Below are positions 22,564 through 30,280 of a stretch of DNA of 52,206 nt, one piece after another. This DNA is from an uncultured Clostridia bacterium (GTDB lineage: Bacteria > Bacillota > Clostridia > Christensenellales > CAG-917). Location: contig CAKQMI010000007.1 of the NCBI GenBank assembly GCA_934254835.1, forward strand, positions 1-52,206, in the 5' to 3' direction. Each line of letters begins with the position of its first letter. Positions within the stretch are counted from its first letter, which is position 1. A program made the translations under genes and the position numbers. The notes under the pieces are model-generated. The model ran no database searches. It saw only the letters and a program-made list of their open reading frames with translations, and was not told the DNA's origin.

Positions 22564-23637
22564 TTATTTTTGTCTTTTATAAAACGGAAGAGGTACGACT
22601 TTGGCTTTCAGTCTTCTTCCGCGAACGTCCACTGATAAATCGGACAAGTCGGCGTCTTTATCGACTCTTATCATCGCGATTGCCTTGTTGAGGGTTGGCG
22701 ACATTGTGCCGGACGTGACGTATCCCACAAGTTTGTCGCCCGCATAAACTTCGGAATGTTCCCTCGCAATGCCACGGTCGATAAGTTCGATGCCCAGTCT
22801 TTGCTTTTCGGGTTGTCTTTCAATCAATGCGGATTTGCCGATAAAGTCGGGTTTATCCATCTTTATGAACATATTAAGTCCGATTTCGGTTGCAAGAATC
22901 TCGTCGTCCATTTCGTGACCATACAACGGCATCGCTCCTTCCAAACGGAGCGTATCGCGTGCGCCAAGCCCGCAAAGTGCCATATCAAACTCTTTGCCCG
23001 CTTCCGTTACGATTTCAAAAAGTCTTAAAGCGTCGTTGCACGAACAGTAGATTTCAAAGCCGTCTTCGGCGGTGTAGCCCGTGCGCGACAACCATAAGTG
23101 CGAGTTGAGTTTTCCGTCAACCGTGGTGAAAGAATAGTTCTTTTCGGGGATTTCCTCGGGCGCAAAAATCTTTTGTATGACCTTTATCGCATTGGGACCT
23201 TGCACTGCAAGTTGCGCGGTGTGCGCCGATACGTTTTCGGCAATGGTGTCGGGCAAAAGATTTGCCTCGATCCACCTGAAGTCTTTTTCGGTGTTGGAGG
23301 CGTTGACGCATACGACGTACCTTTCGGAATCAACGCAATAAACAAGCACGTCGTCGATGACACCGCCCTCGGGATTGAGCATCAGCGAATATCTGACGCG
23401 CCCCTCTTTTAGCGTCGAATAGTCGTTTGTGAAAAGATTTTGAATGGTGTTTAGCGCGCCTTTACCTTTGATAATGACCTCGCCCATGTGCGACACGTCG
23501 AACAATCCGACGTTTTCGCGCACTGCTTTGTGCTCGTGAAGAATACCCTCGAATTGTACGGGCATCTCGAACCCCGCGAAATCGACGAACTTTCCGCCGT
23601 ATTCGTGGAGAATTTCGCAATAAGGTGTTCGTTTCAT
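22564..23637 (-). CDS. gcvT: Glycine cleavage system aminomethyltransferase (T protein)
   Basis: The 357-residue protein has the GcvT hallmarks: GGKFVDFAGFEMPVQF, ENVGLFDVSHMGE, LMLNPEGGVIDDVLVY, and ARDTLRLEGAMPLYGHE. It transfers the one-carbon unit from the H-protein-bound intermediate to tetrahydrofolate and releases ammonia. It is the first gene of the operon, with TTAGGAGGG upstream. I looked for a glycine riboswitch in the 190 bases upstream and found none; no convincing promoter is visible either. Confidence 0.96.
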   Translation of the reverse strand: MKRTPYCEILHEYGGKFVDFAGFEMPVQFEGILHEHKAVRENVGLFDVSHMGEVIIKGKGALNTIQNLFTNDYSTLKEGRVRYSLMLNPEGGVIDDVLVYCVDSERYVVCVNASNTEKDFRWIEANLLPDTIAENVSAHTAQLAVQGPNAIKVIQKIFAPEEIPEKNYSFTTVDGKLNSHLWLSRTGYTAEDGFEIYCSCNDALRLFEIVTEAGKEFDMALCGLGARDTLRLEGAMPLYGHEMDDEILATEIGLNMFIKMDKPDFIGKSALIERQPEKQRLGIELIDRGIAREHSEVYAGDKLVGYVTSGTMSPTLNKAIAMIRVDKDADLSDLSVDVRGRRLKAKVVPLPFYKRQK

Positions 23638-23764
23638 ACTTCCCTCCTAAATGTATAACAAATAATTACGACCGATAATAATGTAATGCGTCTTGCGGTT
23701 GCGTACCCTATGGAAGCAATCGCTTTGCTCCTTTCAATGACAGAACGTGTTAATGTGATACCTT

Positions 23765-23811
23765 CCCAGGAGATTCTCACGTCGCTTCGCTCCTCAGAAT
23801 GACAATAAACC
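23765..23811. repeat. Interspersed repeat of the GAGATTCTCACG...CAGAATGACA type
   Basis: CCAGGAGATTCTCACG, a GTCGCTTCGC turn and CTCAGAATGACA form one more copy of the dispersed element seen at 11431, 18975 and 44464. Confidence 0.65.
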
Positions 23812-23828
23812 GTCAGTCCCTTTTTTCT

Positions 23829-24197
23829 TAAAAAGTCAGAATTTTCTCTCTCTCAAAAAAGCCAACCTCTCTGTAAAACGGCGAGTTTTTACTCTCTGTA
23901 AAAAGTCAGAATTTTGATGAGATTTTGACGTTTCTTGGCAAGTTCTTACGAGGGCGCGTACGCGTCGCAAATCTCGCTTTTGACCAAACAAACCCATTTT
24001 ATTCGCTTGTTTGTCTTATGCTCGTTTGCTCCTTCTCCCCAAAAGTACAAAAGTATCTTTTGGGGGCCCCATTAGTCAGTATCCCGCGGGGGCCCCAAAC
24101 TCTAAAAAGTCAGAATTTCCTCTATCAAAAAAGCCAACCTCTCTGTAAAACGCCGAGTTTTACTCTCTGTAAAAAGTCAGAATTTTGATGAGATTGT
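23829..24197. repeat. Pair of about 95-bp direct repeats flanking composite structured repeat copy C
   Basis: Bases 23829-23925 and 24105-24197 are near-identical; both contain TAAAAAGTCAGAATTT, AAAAAAGCCAACCTCTCTG, a hairpin AAAACGGCGAGTTTT (or its C variant) and a second TAAAAAGTCAGAATTTTG. Between them is a partial copy of the composite module, ending with the hairpin CCCCAAAAG-TACAAAAGTAT-CTTTTGGGG (24037-24065). The region 23638-24293 has no gene. Confidence 0.7.
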
Positions 24198-24296
24198 GGT
24201 TTTCTCGGCGGGTTCTGAAAAATCCAGTGTACTGCCCGTACACGATTTTTCGGGTTCCGCCGAAAAAGCAGAATATCGCAAAATTATGACTTTTTA
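24172..24296. repeat. Structured repeat with terminal inverted repeats, copy D
   Basis: The 125-bp element has the same ends as copy B but different, still complementary, inner arms (CGGCG/CGCCG, GAAAAATC/GATTTTTC, GTGTAC/GTACAC). Its right edge supplies the stop codon of the DUF2804 gene. Confidence 0.75.
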
Positions 24297-25325
24297 CCAT
24301 TTGTTGTGAACCTTCTCCGCAAACCCCACCATATCCTTCACATCTATTACGGTGCCGTCATCGAGGATTGCCTTGCCGTTGAACTTGCCGAATACCTGAT
24401 GCGGAAGCATGCAAAGGAAACCGACGTTCAAAGGGGCTTGTCTGTCGAGAATGGGTGTGAAGTTCATTTCAAAACGGCCGTCATTCGAGGTGAACGTCCA
24501 GGGGCTAAGATAATCGTCCTTGCCGTTTTTCGTGGGGATATTGAAGGTGATCTCGTCAAGCTTGTGCGACTTGCCGTTGTAGAAAAGCATATTTTCGGAT
24601 GCGGCGGACGTGTTGCCGAAGCCATAGCCGATGTTCCAACCAAAGCGACTGCCGTCTTCGAGAAAGCCTTGCAAACTGCCCCAGTACCAAGTGTTGTCGT
24701 ATGTCCAGACACCGCGTCCCCAGTCGAGGGTGCCCATGCTGTCGTTTTTGTTGAATTTCCATTCCTTTTTACCGCATCTTGCGACGCCTTCCGCGCGCAT
24801 GCAGTTGATTTTTTGGTTGAAATAGAAGTGTGCGTTTTTGTCAAACGGCGTTGCGATAACCATAGATTCCTCGGGGAAATCGCTCAAAGTTATGTCGAAA
24901 GTCAGGGGATTTTTGCCGTCGAACTTGGCGTGCGTGCCCGACAGACGGCGGACTTTTCCGTCGTTTTCAAAGCGATAGGAACTTTTGCCCTGCGTCCACT
25001 CGGCCGTGCCTTTTTCGGACGTTTCGGGAAGTTTCATTTTGCCAAGCGGGAACAGAACGAGCGCGGTTTTCGTGACGTCGGACGGCTTGTCAAATTCCAA
25101 AATCGACGCGGACAATGCGCCGGCAAATCCGTTGTCACCGATTGTCAATGCGAGCCCGTAATGCTTATTGCCGATATAGTAATAATCCCATTCCTTAATT
25201 CGCCAGTTTTTGGCTTTGATATCCTTGCGGTGATACTCATAGAACATTTTTTTGGCAAAGCCCGGCTCTTTGATATTGCCGTTTTCGTCCAAAAGTCTTT
25301 GTGGTTTTGTGATTTCGTGTTGCAT
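24294..25325 (-). CDS. DUF2804 family protein, copy 1
   Basis: The 343-residue soluble protein matches the DUF2804 pattern: KDIKAKNWRIKEWDYYYIG, CMRAEGVARCGKKEWKF, LDWGRGVWTYDNTWYWGS and FGWNIGYGFGN. The family is thought to relate to the lipocalin-like carotenoid-1,2-hydratase fold, but its biochemical role is unknown. The ATG has GGAGGAG upstream. The stop codon comes from structured repeat copy D. A paralogue lies at 41566. Confidence 0.82.
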   Translation of the reverse strand: MQHEITKPQRLLDENGNIKEPGFAKKMFYEYHRKDIKAKNWRIKEWDYYYIGNKHYGLALTIGDNGFAGALSASILEFDKPSDVTKTALVLFPLGKMKLPETSEKGTAEWTQGKSSYRFENDGKVRRLSGTHAKFDGKNPLTFDITLSDFPEESMVIATPFDKNAHFYFNQKINCMRAEGVARCGKKEWKFNKNDSMGTLDWGRGVWTYDNTWYWGSLQGFLEDGSRFGWNIGYGFGNTSAASENMLFYNGKSHKLDEITFNIPTKNGKDDYLSPWTFTSNDGRFEMNFTPILDRQAPLNVGFLCMLPHQVFGKFNGKAILDDGTVIDVKDMVGFAEKVHNKW

Positions 25326-25373
25326 AACTCCTCCAACTTATCTTTCTATGCCAACCTTTTGGCTTGCATAATA

Positions 25374-25401
25374 ATTATATAAAAAAATTAAATTTTGTAA
25401 A
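25374..25401 (-). promoter_or_regulatory. Promoter of DUF2804 copy 1
   Basis: TTTACA and TATAAT are 16 nt apart on the minus strand. A small hairpin (GCCAA/TTGGC, 25351-25364) lies in the leader. Confidence 0.6.
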
Positions 25402-25404
25402 AAA

Positions 25405-25470
25405 ACTATAAAACCGCGAATATTGCGGACGTAGACCTTGCCGAACAAGACTTGTTGCAACGTCCAAGGC
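25405..25470 (-). ncRNA. Candidate small structured RNA (low confidence)
   Basis: On the minus strand GGACGT (25460-25465) can pair with ACGTCC (25427-25432), enclosing an AACAAG/CTTGTT hairpin. A CCGC/GCGG stem-loop (25414-25428) and a T-rich tail follow. No coding frame fits, and the upstream promoter is weak. Confidence 0.25.
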
Positions 25471-25581
25471 AATATAATCGATACAAAAATATGATAACTC
25501 TTATTATATATAAAAGTCAATAGAAAGTTTGTGCGGGCGCGTATATGCGTGCGCGATTTTTTTGTATACTCAATAATAAAC

Positions 25582-25610
25582 TTGACAAGCGATGTATTAT
25601 TGTTTATATT
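25582..25610 (+). promoter_or_regulatory. Promoter of the degV-family gene
   Basis: TTGACA and TATATT are spaced by exactly 17 nt. Confidence 0.85.
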
Positions 25611-25634
25611 TATTGCGAGGAATTATTACAGACG

Positions 25635-25661
25635 GGGAATGGGATACTCATTCCTTTTTTG
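25635..25661 (+). terminator. Terminator-like hairpin in the degV leader
   Basis: GGAATG pairs with CATTCC around GGATACT and is followed by six T. It lies 25 bases after the promoter and 50 bases before the start codon, so it may attenuate transcription. Confidence 0.6.
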
Positions 25662-25710
25662 TCGCAAGGCTTCCAGCGCAACACTCGCCACATTTTTTTT
25701 CGAGGTATAT

Positions 25711-26580
25711 ATGGCACACGATTACGTTATCATTTCCGACACAACCTGCAATCTTCCCAAAGAGTTTTACGAGGACGATTTTGCGATTATCCCGATGGAC
25801 GTCATCATCGACGGCAAGGCATACGACGCAGATTCGATGTCCAGAAAAGATTTTTACAACGAAATGCGCCACGGCATTTTGCCCACCACGTCGCTTATCA
25901 ACACGGCGACCGCGGTCGACTTCTTCACGCCTTACCTTGAAAAGGGACAAGACGTGTTTTTCATTTGCTTCTCGTCCAAACTTTCGGGCTCGTTCAAGTC
26001 GGTATCCGAGGCAAGAGAGGAACTTCTTGAAAAATACCCCGACAGAAAAATTTGCGTCCTCGACAGCAAGTCGGCGTCGGGCGGTGAAGGTATGCTCGTT
26101 TATTACTGCCTGAAAAAACGCAGAGAAGGCGCAACTTTTTCGGAACTCAAGGAGTTTGCCGAGGCTTTCCGCGACGTCTGCCACCACGACTTTACCGTCA
26201 ACGATTTGATGCATTTGTACCGCGGTGGACGTCTGAAAAAATCAGCGGCAATCGTCGGCACCGCCATGCAAGTCAAACCTATCCTCATCACCGATACGGA
26301 CGGCTATCTTGTGCCGATTGCAAAGGTTATCGGTCGAAAAATGGCGATAAAAGCCCTGTTTGACAAAATGTGCGAAAAATCCGAAGGCATCGACAACTCG
26401 GAATTCGTCTATATCGAACACGCAGATTGCGAGGCGGACGCCCTCGTCTTGAAACAAAAAATCGAGGAGCATTTCGGATATAAAAATATCTATATTAACG
26501 AACTGAATCCCATCATCGGCACCCACGTCGGCCCCGAATGCCTCGCCCTTTTCTATATCGGCAAAGACAAACAAAAATAA
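25711..26580 (+). CDS. DegV family fatty-acid-binding protein
   Basis: The 289-residue protein has the DegV layout: ISDTTCNLP at the start, then LPTTSLINTATAVDFF, SSKLSGSFKS and DSKSASGGEGM, and GTHVGPECLALFYIG at the end. DegV/FakB proteins bind fatty acids and hand them to the FakA kinase for phosphorylation. The start at 25711 has a GAGG site. An in-frame ATG upstream (25639) would lie in the leader terminator and is less likely. Own promoter; bidirectional terminator downstream. Confidence 0.93.
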   Translation: MAHDYVIISDTTCNLPKEFYEDDFAIIPMDVIIDGKAYDADSMSRKDFYNEMRHGILPTTSLINTATAVDFFTPYLEKGQDVFFICFSSKLSGSFKSVSEAREELLEKYPDRKICVLDSKSASGGEGMLVYYCLKKRREGATFSELKEFAEAFRDVCHHDFTVNDLMHLYRGGRLKKSAAIVGTAMQVKPILITDTDGYLVPIAKVIGRKMAIKALFDKMCEKSEGIDNSEFVYIEHADCEADALVLKQKIEEHFGYKNIYINELNPIIGTHVGPECLALFYIGKDKQK

Positions 26581-26608
26581 CGTTAAACCACCACAAATTA
26601 CGCACAAA

Positions 26609-26643
26609 AAATGACCGAGAGTTTTCGGTCATTTGCTTTTTTA
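26609..26643. terminator. Bidirectional terminator between degV-family and sirtuin genes
   Basis: AAATGACCGA pairs with TCGGTCATTT across a short loop, flanked by A-rich and T-rich tracts; the two genes converge here. Confidence 0.9.
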
Positions 26644-27354
26644 ATATAAGTTTTCGAACTCGGTGACGAGGTTTTTGTGCGAAAGATAGGTGGCGCGGTG
26701 GTCAAAGGGCGTCGGCGTCGAATTTATTATGCAAAGGTTTTTGCCCGAAAATATATCGACAAGCCCCGCCACGGGATACACCGTAAGGCTACTACCGCCC
26801 ACGATAAGCGTATCGGCGCGATCTACTTCCTCACACGCTCCATTCAAAACCTTGTTGTCGAGCGGTTCCTCGTACAAAACGACGTCGGGCTTGACAACGC
26901 CCCCGCAATCGCACGTCGGCACGCCTTTTGAGCGCAAAATAAAGTCAAGGTCATAAAACTTCCCGCACTTTTCGCAATAGTTTCGGTGGACGTTGCCGTG
27001 CAGTTCATAGACGGTTTTACTGCCCGCCATTTGGTGCAATCCGTCGATATTCTGCGTCAGCACCGCCTTTATTTTGCCTTCCTTTTCAAGCCTTGCAAGC
27101 GCGATATGCACGGCGTTCGGCACGGCGGACGGATAAACCATATACTTTTTGTAATAGTCGTAAAAGTCTTTTGTCCGTCTTTTAAAAAAGGTGTGCGAGA
27201 TGATGATTTCGGGCGGAAGTCCCCACTCGTTTTCGGTATTGTATATGCCGTTTTTTCCGCGGAAATCGGGGATATTGCTGGCAGTGGACACGCCCGCCCC
27301 TCCGAAGAAAACCGCATATTTGCTGTTGTCGATAATATCTTTTAAGTTATTCAT
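26641..27354 (-). CDS. NAD-dependent protein deacylase of the sirtuin family
   Basis: The 237-residue sirtuin has FFGGAGVSTASNIPDFRG (NAD site), LTQNIDGLHQMAG, the catalytic His in YELHGNVHRNYC, a zinc-finger pair (CEKC, then CDC one residue short), KPDVVLYEE and GGSSLTVYPVAG. It removes acyl groups from lysines using NAD. The start at 27354 lies exactly where a TTGCAA-17-TATAAT promoter would begin transcription, and no ribosome site is present, so the mRNA appears leaderless. It is distinct from the SirTM-type sirtuin at 48772. Confidence 0.92.
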   Translation of the reverse strand: MNNLKDIIDNSKYAVFFGGAGVSTASNIPDFRGKNGIYNTENEWGLPPEIIISHTFFKRRTKDFYDYYKKYMVYPSAVPNAVHIALARLEKEGKIKAVLTQNIDGLHQMAGSKTVYELHGNVHRNYCEKCGKFYDLDFILRSKGVPTCDCGGVVKPDVVLYEEPLDNKVLNGACEEVDRADTLIVGGSSLTVYPVAGLVDIFSGKNLCIINSTPTPFDHRATYLSHKNLVTEFENLY

Positions 27355-27360
27355 AATCAA

Positions 27361-27389
27361 ATTATACCACCGCATTTTCGCCGTTGCAA
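27361..27389 (-). promoter_or_regulatory. Promoter of the sirtuin gene, apparently giving a leaderless mRNA
   Basis: TTGCAA and TATAAT are 17 nt apart; the ATG follows TATAAT by only 6 bases, at the expected +1. Confidence 0.75.
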
Positions 27390-27441
27390 CAATCCGTTAA
27401 GAATTGTGACGTCATCAATTTTACAAATATCGATAAAACAC

Positions 27442-27470
27442 TTGCCTAAACGCCCGTCTTGTGCTATATT
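27442..27470 (+). promoter_or_regulatory. Promoter of tRNA-Gln
   Basis: TTGCCT and TATATT are 17 nt apart, about 30 bases before the tRNA. Confidence 0.7.
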
Positions 27471-27500
27471 TTTTACGAACTTGAAAAAAAGTTTCCCCGA

Positions 27501-27574
27501 TGGAGCATGGTGTAGTGGCAGCACATAGGCCTCTGACTCCTATGGTGTAGGTTCGATTCCTACTGCTCCTGCCA
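27501..27574 (+). tRNA. tRNA-Gln (CTG anticodon)
   Basis: The anticodon loop reads CTCTGAC, giving anticodon CTG (glutamine). The T arm GTAGG/CCTAC is intact, and discriminator G and CCA are encoded. The first base pair is T-T, in line with the weak 1-72 pair of bacterial tRNA-Gln. The anticodon stem (TAGGC/TCCTA) has a C-T mismatch next to the loop, which is unusual. Confidence 0.9.
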
Positions 27575-27580
27575 AAAAAA

Positions 27581-27602
27581 GACTGCGTAAGCGGTCTTTT
27601 TT
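27581..27602 (+). terminator. Terminator of tRNA-Gln
   Basis: GACTGC pairs with GCGGTC (one T-G pair) around GTAA, followed by six T. Confidence 0.9.
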
Positions 27603-27631
27603 ATTTTGCACCAGTAATCACATTTCGTACT

Positions 27632-27647
27632 TTGCCGTTATCGGCAA
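27632..27647. promoter_or_regulatory. Operator palindrome 1 of the Fic gene
   Basis: TTGCCGTTATCGGCAA is a near-perfect 16-bp palindrome. A perfect copy follows 53 bp downstream. Confidence 0.65.
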
Positions 27648-27684
27648 AAAAGTAAGGATTTTGTCTATGTAAATTTATCGTTTC

Positions 27685-27700
27685 TTGCCGATATCGGCAA
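27685..27700. promoter_or_regulatory. Operator palindrome 2 of the Fic gene
   Basis: TTGCCGATATCGGCAA is a perfect palindrome, 53 bp from site 1. A third, degenerate site with TTGCCGAT at 27738 overlaps the promoter, with GATAGGCAA on the other side of the start codon. Confidence 0.7.
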
Positions 27701-27729
27701 AAACCTTGAAAATTCACCCGTATAAATTG

Positions 27730-27758
27730 TTGATTTTTTGCCGATAATATGCTAAAAT
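27730..27758 (+). promoter_or_regulatory. Promoter of the Fic gene, overlapping an operator
   Basis: TTGATT and TAAAAT are 17 nt apart. The ATG at 27765 lies 7 bases after the -10 box, so the transcript may be leaderless. The TTGCCG half-site sits in the spacer. Confidence 0.65.
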
Positions 27759-27764
27759 TATAGC

Positions 27765-28676
27765 ATGATAGGCAATAATATGAGATATTTATCGGTTGCG
27801 GAAATCGCAAAAAAATGGAATATATCGGAAAGGTCTGTCCGCAATTATTGTGCTAGCGGTAAAATTCCCGACGCTTTTTTGACGGGAAAAACGTGGAATA
27901 TTCCGGAAAACGCCCTGCGCCCCGTGCGTATCAACAAAAAAAGCGACGCGCCGAAAACGCTTTTGGACATATTGCGCACCGAAAAGTCCCGTGGGATACA
28001 CGGCGGGATTTATCATAAAGTACAAATCGAATTGACATACAACTCCAACCACATCGAAGGAAGCCGACTGACTCACGACCAAACACGATACATTTTTGAA
28101 ACGAATACCATCGGCGTAAATGACGGAGCCGTAAACGTTGACGACATCTTTGAAACAGCCAACCACTTTCGATGCATCGATATGGTCATCGATTCCGCGG
28201 GACAACAGCTTGGCGAGCCGTTCATCAAGTCTTTGCACCGCACGCTGAAAAACGGCACAAGCGACTCTCTTAAAGACTGGTTTGCCGTCGGAGAATATAA
28301 AAAACTTCCAAATGAGGTCGGCGGACGAGAAACGACACCGCCGGAAAACGTATCCGCCGAAATGAAGCGGCTGCTTTCCTCTTACAACGATAAGCCGAAC
28401 AAGACTCTCGAGGATTTGATTGCCTTTCACGTTGCGTTTGAATCTATTCACCCGTTTCAGGACGGCAACGGTCGCGTGGGACGGCTGATACTTTTCAAGG
28501 AATGCTTAAAATACGACATCGTGCCTTTTATCATCGACGATGAGCTGAAAATGTATTATTATCGCGGTCTGCACGAATGGAAAAAGGAGACAGGTTATCT
28601 TATCGACACCTGCCTTTCGGCGCAGGACAAATTCAAAAAGTATCTGGACTATTTCCGAATTCCTTATAAGCAATAA
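27765..28676 (+). CDS. Fic-family protein with N-terminal helix-turn-helix
   Basis: The 303-residue protein starts with an excisionase/MerR-like winged helix (YLSVAEIAKKWNISERSVRN, then GKTWNIP). The Fic core has the full active-site loop HPFQDGNGRVGR (His 229), so it should transfer AMP from ATP to a target protein. An inhibitory-helix motif S-x3-E-G (Ser 94 to Gly 99) precedes the core, typical of self-restrained Fic enzymes. The DNA-binding domain and the TTGCCG palindromes upstream suggest autoregulation. ATG 27765 fits a leaderless transcript; a second ATG is at 27780. No antitoxin-like gene is adjacent. Confidence 0.88.
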   Translation: MIGNNMRYLSVAEIAKKWNISERSVRNYCASGKIPDAFLTGKTWNIPENALRPVRINKKSDAPKTLLDILRTEKSRGIHGGIYHKVQIELTYNSNHIEGSRLTHDQTRYIFETNTIGVNDGAVNVDDIFETANHFRCIDMVIDSAGQQLGEPFIKSLHRTLKNGTSDSLKDWFAVGEYKKLPNEVGGRETTPPENVSAEMKRLLSSYNDKPNKTLEDLIAFHVAFESIHPFQDGNGRVGRLILFKECLKYDIVPFIIDDELKMYYYRGLHEWKKETGYLIDTCLSAQDKFKKYLDYFRIPYKQ

Positions 28677-28752
28677 AACTTTTCGGTTCTCGACGATTTC
28701 TAAAAATTCGTATGCATTCTTCTTGCAAGTGTTGCGAGAAGAATTTTTTTTC

Positions 28753-28782
28753 TTGCACTTTTATTATTGTAAGTGGTATTAT
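28753..28782 (+). promoter_or_regulatory. Promoter of the MFS transporter gene
   Basis: TTGCAC and TATTAT are 18 nt apart, 35 bases before the start codon. Confidence 0.6.
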
Positions 28783-28817
28783 ATTTTTATAAGGATTTAT
28801 TTTGATAAGGAGATTTT

Positions 28818-30227
28818 ATGAAAGAAAACGGTAAATCAACTCGTCTTGGCGGGAAAATCTGGTTTTCGGCGATCGTATTCGGACTGGTCGGACAAATCGC
28901 GTGGGTTGTCGAAAACATGTATTTTGCGACTTTCGCGCAGGACATTTACACAAACTCCGGCAACAAGGACATGGCGTACATTGTCACGACGCTTATGGTC
29001 ATATTCTCGGCAATAACCGCGACGGTCACGACGATTTTTGCGGGCGGACTGTGCGACAAACTTGGCAAACGCAAGGTTTTCGTATCCTACGGTTATATCG
29101 CCTGGGGACTTACGATAATGCTGTTTGCGACGATTCCTATGCAAGCGAGCGCAAAAACTTTGGGACTTATCGGCTTTTTGTTGGTGCTGTTCGACTGCAT
29201 TATGACGTTTGCGGGTTCGGTGGCATACGACGCCGCTTTCATCACCTGGACTACCGACGTTACCGACGACACCAACCGCGGAAAAGTCAACACTGTTTTG
29301 TCGGTATTGCCCGTGTTTGCGACGGTAATCGTGTTTATCGGACTCGGCTCGCTGTATAAACCGACCAACTCCAGCAACTGGCTGTTTTTCATAGTGTTGG
29401 GCATTATCCCCATCGTTGCGGGAATTCTTGCGATTTTTATGATGAAGGACAGCACCCATATCGTTAAAAATCAAAACCCAAATTTCGTGAAAGAAACGTT
29501 TTACGGCTTCCGCAAACAAGTCATCAAAGACAATCGTATGTTGTATGTCTGCCTGGCTACCTCGTGTATTCTGGGCATCTCTCAACAAACATTTTTCTCA
29601 TATCTCATCAACTTCGTCCAAAACACGCTGGAACTCGGCGATAACTTCGTCGTGCCCCTTGCGGTCGTTATAATCGGCGCGGCGGTATTCACGGGAGTTA
29701 TGGGCGTATTGTTTGACAAACTCGGCAGAAAGCATTTTTATCTGCCCTTGCTTACGGTTATCGTCGCATGCACGCTTATCGTGTATTTGATGGAATTTAT
29801 GCCAAAAACCGCGTGGCTTCCCGTGCTGTACGTGGCGGGTATCTTTATGCTGGGCTCGATTTTGAGCCTCAGTGCCGGACTTATGGCGTCTTTCCAGGAT
29901 TATATCCCCACGGGCACGGAAGGCAGGTTCCAAGGCGTCAGAATGTGCTTCAACGTACTTCTCCCGATGATTATCGGCCCGTTGATCACTCTTATTATCG
30001 GTCTTCAAGACGTCGATACGTCGGTGGCAGGCTTTACTCCCCCGTTCAAGATTTTCTTGGCGGCGTCGATTGTTGCGGTCCTTGCATACTTCCCGCTGTA
30101 CTTCGTCAGAAAAGACAGCGACAGACTGCGCACGACCTTGTCCGACCGTCGCATGCGTGAGGCGGAAATTACGGACGCCGAAATTGCGTTTGACACGGCG
30201 GAAACAGAAAACAGCGCAGAAATTTAA
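28818..30227 (+). CDS. Major facilitator superfamily transporter
   Basis: The 469-residue protein has twelve hydrophobic segments. GGLCDKLGKRKVF between helices 2 and 3 and VLFDKLGRKHFY in the second half are the MFS loop motifs. TWTTDVTDDTNRGKVNTV resembles the GPH sugar-cation symporter group. The substrate is unknown. A charged cytoplasmic tail of about 45 residues ends the protein. AAGGAG lies 6 nt before the start, and the gene has its own promoter and terminator. Confidence 0.85.
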   Translation: MKENGKSTRLGGKIWFSAIVFGLVGQIAWVVENMYFATFAQDIYTNSGNKDMAYIVTTLMVIFSAITATVTTIFAGGLCDKLGKRKVFVSYGYIAWGLTIMLFATIPMQASAKTLGLIGFLLVLFDCIMTFAGSVAYDAAFITWTTDVTDDTNRGKVNTVLSVLPVFATVIVFIGLGSLYKPTNSSNWLFFIVLGIIPIVAGILAIFMMKDSTHIVKNQNPNFVKETFYGFRKQVIKDNRMLYVCLATSCILGISQQTFFSYLINFVQNTLELGDNFVVPLAVVIIGAAVFTGVMGVLFDKLGRKHFYLPLLTVIVACTLIVYLMEFMPKTAWLPVLYVAGIFMLGSILSLSAGLMASFQDYIPTGTEGRFQGVRMCFNVLLPMIIGPLITLIIGLQDVDTSVAGFTPPFKIFLAASIVAVLAYFPLYFVRKDSDRLRTTLSDRRMREAEITDAEIAFDTAETENSAEI

Positions 30228-30243
30228 CAAAAATTCACAACAA

Positions 30244-30278
30244 AAAAGCGTCGAGGCAAAAGTCCCGACGCTTTTTTA
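30244..30278 (+). terminator. Terminator of the MFS gene
   Basis: AAAAGCGTCG pairs with CGACGCTTTT and a T-run follows. Confidence 0.9.
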
Positions 30279-30280
30279 TT

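Noticed and set aside
23638..23830. Possible glycine riboswitch upstream of gcvT
   Set aside because: No aptamer core or terminator of that class was found; the region holds only an interspersed repeat and A/T-rich sequence.
27765..28676. Classical two-gene Fic toxin-antitoxin system
   Set aside because: No separate antitoxin frame is adjacent; the inhibitory motif is within the same protein.
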